A stretch of DNA of 64,000 nucleotides from positions 381,583 through 445,582 of the forward strand of contig NZ_JACBYW010000004.1 in NCBI RefSeq assembly GCF_013408175.1, read 5' to 3'. This document shows positions 61,424 through 64,000 of the stretch, piece by piece (positions within the stretch are counted from its first letter, which is position 1; every line of letters starts with the position of its first letter). Origin of the DNA: Actinopolyspora biskrensis. GTDB taxonomy: Bacteria > Actinomycetota > Actinomycetes > Mycobacteriales > Pseudonocardiaceae. A model generated the notes under the pieces. It did no database searches, was not told the DNA's origin, and saw only the letters and a list, made by a program, of their open reading frames with translations. A program made the position numbers and the translations under genes.

Positions 61424-63967
61424 ATGTCCCGATTACACTCGGCGGTCGGCCTGGCCACGGCCGCACTGCTGGGCGGCACGCTGCTGCCGTCGGCTCTCGC
61501 GGACACCGCCCAGAGCTCACCGATCGACTACTCCCTGCAGGTCGACGCCGGTGGCGAGACGACATCGATCCCCGACACCATGCACGGAGTCTTCTTCGAG
61601 GACATCAACGACGCCGCCGACGGCGGCATCTACGCGGAGCTGGTGCGCAACCGCTCCTTCGAGTACGACACCGTGGACAACCCCTCCTACACCCCGATGA
61701 CCGGCTGGAGCACCACCTCGGTAGGCGGTGCCGAGGGCTCCGCCGAAGTGGTCGACGACGAGCAGCGGCTCAACGAGAACAACCGTCGCTACCTGAAACT
61801 GCGGCCGAACGCCCCCGGAAGTGCCGCCTACGGCGTGACCAACGCCGGATACCACTCCGGGATGTCGCTGGAGCGCGGCGAGAAGTACGACTTCTCGATC
61901 CGGGCCCGCAGCGACCAACCCGGCGGCACCCCGCTGACCGTCGCGGCCACCGACGGCTCCGGCTCCCCGGTGGGGCGCACCATGCGGCTCCAAGTCGGGG
62001 GCGACGAGTGGACCGAGTACACCGGCACCTTCGTCGCGAACGACAACACCAACACCGGCGGGCTGCGCGTGCTCGCGCACGGCTCGGGAACCGTGCGGCT
62101 CGACATGGTCTCGCTCTTCCCGCGCGACACCTTCAAGGGCGAGCCCAACGGGCTGCGCAAGGACCTGGCTCGCAAGATCGAAGCGCTCAACCCCGGTTTC
62201 CTGCGCTTTCCCGGCGGCTGCCTCGTCAACACCGGCAGTCACGAGTCCTACCAGGCCCCCGACTGGGAACGGCGCCGCTCCTACCAGTGGAAGGACACCG
62301 TGGGACCGGTCGAGCAACGCCCCACCAACGCCAACTTCTGGGGCTACAACCAGTCCTACGGGCTCGGGTTCTACGAGTACTTCCGGTTCGCCGAGAACAT
62401 CGGTGCCATGCCGCTTCCCGTGGTTCCCGCACTGGTCACCGGTTGCGGTGAGGACAAGGCCACCCACGATCCGCAGCTGCTGCAGCGCCACATCCAGGAC
62501 ACCCTCGATCTGATCCAGTTCGCCAACGGGTCGGTCGACACCGAGTGGGGCGCCAAGCGCGCCGCCATGGGGCACCCAGAGCCCTTCGGCCTCACGCACC
62601 TGGCCGTGGGCAACGAGGAGAACCTGGCCGAGGACTTCTACAAGCACTTCGAGAAGTTCCGCGACGCCATCGAGCAGCGCTACCCCGGGATCACCGTGGT
62701 CGCCAACTCGGGGCCCGACGACAGCGGAGCCACCTTCGAACGCGCCTGGGAGCTCGCCCGCGAGCAGAACGCGGAGATGGTCGACGAGCACTACTACAAC
62801 AACCCGCAGTGGTTCCTGGAGAACAACCGGCGCTACGACTCCTACGACCGCTCGGGAGCGAAGGTCTCGCTGACCGAGTACGCCTCGGAGGGCAACGAGT
62901 TCCGCAACGCGCTGGTCGAGTCGGCCTTCATGACAGGGTTGGAACGCAACGCCGACGTGGTGCGGATGAGCTCCTACGCCCCGCTGCTGGCCCACGAGGA
63001 CGATCCGCAGTGGAGCCCGGACATGATCTGGTTCGACAACCACCGCTCGTGGGGATCGGCCAGCTACGAAGCGCAGAAGCTGTTCGGCAACAACGTCGGC
63101 GACGAGGTGGTGCCCAGCGAGGCGTCCTCGACCCCGGCAGAGCGGAAACCGATCAGCGGTGCGGTGGGACTGTCCACCTGGAACACCAGCGCGGCCTACG
63201 ACGACGTGCGGGTGACATCGGCCGACGGCGAGACGCTGCTGGCCGACGACTTCTCCGGCGACGCCTCGAAGTGGAGCGGACTCACCGGCACCGGTGACTG
63301 GTCGATCGAGAACGGTGCCTACGTCCAGTCGGATGCCTCGGTTCAGAACACCATGGTCACGGCGGGCGACAAGAGCTGGAGCGACTACGACCTGAACCTG
63401 ACCGCCACCAAGCGCGCGGGCAGCGAAGGGTTCCTCGTCGCCTTCGGCGTCGAGGGAACCGACGACTACTACTGGTGGAACCTGGGCGGCTGGAACAACA
63501 CCCGCTCGGCGGTGCAGAAGACCACCGCGGGCAGCTCGCAGACCGTGCTGTCCAAGGACACCACCATCGAGGCCGGCCGGGAGTACGACATCAGGGTCGA
63601 GGTCCGGGGGCGGAAGGTGACGCTGTTCCTCGACGGCGAGAAGTGGGGCAGCTTCACCGACGAGCGCAACGCCGAACCGTTCCGCCAGGTCGTCACCAGG
63701 GACAACGAGACCGGTGAGCTGATCGTCAAGGTCGTCAACGCCCAGAACAACCGGGCTCGTACCCGGTTGGACATCAACGGTGCGTCGCGGCCGGCGAACA
63801 CGGCGCGGCTGACCACGCTGCAGGGCGACCCCCAGGCGGTCAACACCGCCGAGTCGCAGCCGATCAAACCCGAGAAGTCGGTGATCCGGGGCGTGGACGA
63901 GAGCTTCCGCCACACCTTCCCGCCCAACTCGATCACCGTGATGCGGATCAGGACGCACGACAACTGA
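61424..63967 (+). CDS. Secreted GH51 alpha-L-arabinofuranosidase with inserted carbohydrate-binding modules
   Basis: The 847-residue precursor removes terminal arabinofuranosyl groups from arabinan or arabinoxylan outside the cell. A signal peptide ends near residue 27. The GH51 barrel is split: HGVFFEDINDAADGG begins it, a CBM4-like beta-sandwich follows (about residues 75-230), and the barrel resumes at NPGFLRFPGGCLVN. Catalytic acid/base is Glu398 (VGNEEN) and nucleophile Glu485 (SLTEYAS). A second insertion (about residues 585-760, LLADDFSGDASKWSGLTGTG ... LFLDGEKWGSF) is LamG/DUF1080-like. The beta-sandwich cap closes the protein. ATG 61424 has GGAG 7 nt upstream. Confidence 0.92.
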   Translation: MSRLHSAVGLATAALLGGTLLPSALADTAQSSPIDYSLQVDAGGETTSIPDTMHGVFFEDINDAADGGIYAELVRNRSFEYDTVDNPSYTPMTGWSTTSVGGAEGSAEVVDDEQRLNENNRRYLKLRPNAPGSAAYGVTNAGYHSGMSLERGEKYDFSIRARSDQPGGTPLTVAATDGSGSPVGRTMRLQVGGDEWTEYTGTFVANDNTNTGGLRVLAHGSGTVRLDMVSLFPRDTFKGEPNGLRKDLARKIEALNPGFLRFPGGCLVNTGSHESYQAPDWERRRSYQWKDTVGPVEQRPTNANFWGYNQSYGLGFYEYFRFAENIGAMPLPVVPALVTGCGEDKATHDPQLLQRHIQDTLDLIQFANGSVDTEWGAKRAAMGHPEPFGLTHLAVGNEENLAEDFYKHFEKFRDAIEQRYPGITVVANSGPDDSGATFERAWELAREQNAEMVDEHYYNNPQWFLENNRRYDSYDRSGAKVSLTEYASEGNEFRNALVESAFMTGLERNADVVRMSSYAPLLAHEDDPQWSPDMIWFDNHRSWGSASYEAQKLFGNNVGDEVVPSEASSTPAERKPISGAVGLSTWNTSAAYDDVRVTSADGETLLADDFSGDASKWSGLTGTGDWSIENGAYVQSDASVQNTMVTAGDKSWSDYDLNLTATKRAGSEGFLVAFGVEGTDDYYWWNLGGWNNTRSAVQKTTAGSSQTVLSKDTTIEAGREYDIRVEVRGRKVTLFLDGEKWGSFTDERNAEPFRQVVTRDNETGELIVKVVNAQNNRARTRLDINGASRPANTARLTTLQGDPQAVNTAESQPIKPEKSVIRGVDESFRHTFPPNSITVMRIRTHDN

Positions 63968-64000
63968 TTCGAATCCGCCGACCGATTCTCCGGGGGCTCG

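Overview
The window is high-GC DNA with dense coding on both strands, many GTG starts and almost no introgressed AT-rich sequence. It reads as chromosome of an actinobacterium of the Pseudonocardiales. Gene order matches the Mycobacterium tuberculosis blocks Rv1002c-Rv1003 (pmt/rsmI) and, scattered along the window, Rv3278c-Rv3309c (PH-domain protein, birA, accD5, accE, maf, accA3, glpD, lpdA, the Rv3304 homologue, two amiA1/amiB1-type peptidases, deoD, pmmB, upp). A complete Mrp antiporter operon, a BCCT betaine transporter and two MIP channels fit a salt-adapted genus such as Actinopolyspora, or a Saccharopolyspora relative. The genus is inference; the order-level placement is firmer.

Layout. 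0-6.2 kb: protein O-mannosyltransferase, rsmI, upp, a secreted GH18 chitinase behind a perfect DasR-type operator, and a GT2 glycosyltransferase. 6.2-9.4 kb: an accessory patch with a structured hairpin/terminator pair, a decayed ubiD gene, a flavodoxin-like protein, a pentapeptide-repeat membrane protein and three covarying mini-hairpins. 9.4-14.1 kb: pmmB, deoD and a transmembrane Ser/Thr kinase. 14.7-22.7 kb: mrpABCDEFG and a BCCT transporter. 22.8-32.9 kb: M20 peptidases, lpdA, small redox and protease genes, and an aquaglyceroporin. 33-39.5 kb: pabB, maf, a dicarboxylate symporter and accA3. 39.6-42.7 kb: a DUF3558 lipoprotein, then a WXG/PPE/EspG type VII substrate-chaperone module. 42.9-48.2 kb: glycerol regulon glpD-glpR / glpF-glpK. 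48.4-54.3 kb: accE-accD5, birA, a PH-domain protein, HMG-CoA lyase and cbiZ. 54.4-57.9 kb: a four-gene overlapping operon coding a YbaB-like protein, a WXG100-like protein, a CpnT-like toxin with a C-terminal TNT (NAD glycohydrolase) domain, and a putative immunity protein. 58-64 kb: hisN, a two-component system and a secreted GH51 arabinofuranosidase.

The strongest candidate for a new system is the CpnT-like operon at 54.4-57.9 kb, whose last gene has no family I recognise. The EspG/PPE/WXG module at 40.6-42.7 kb is a second type VII cargo locus without a secretion core nearby. Between genes there are at least three dispersed repeat types: a roughly 200-bp element beginning AACTCG, a roughly 70-bp element with terminal inverted repeats found mostly between convergent genes, and paired GTTTCGCGCGAAAC palindromes. 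At least eleven genes start exactly 6-8 nt after a TANNNT box, which points to leaderless transcripts; I used this to choose starts. No rRNA, tRNA, CRISPR array or insertion sequence was recognised.
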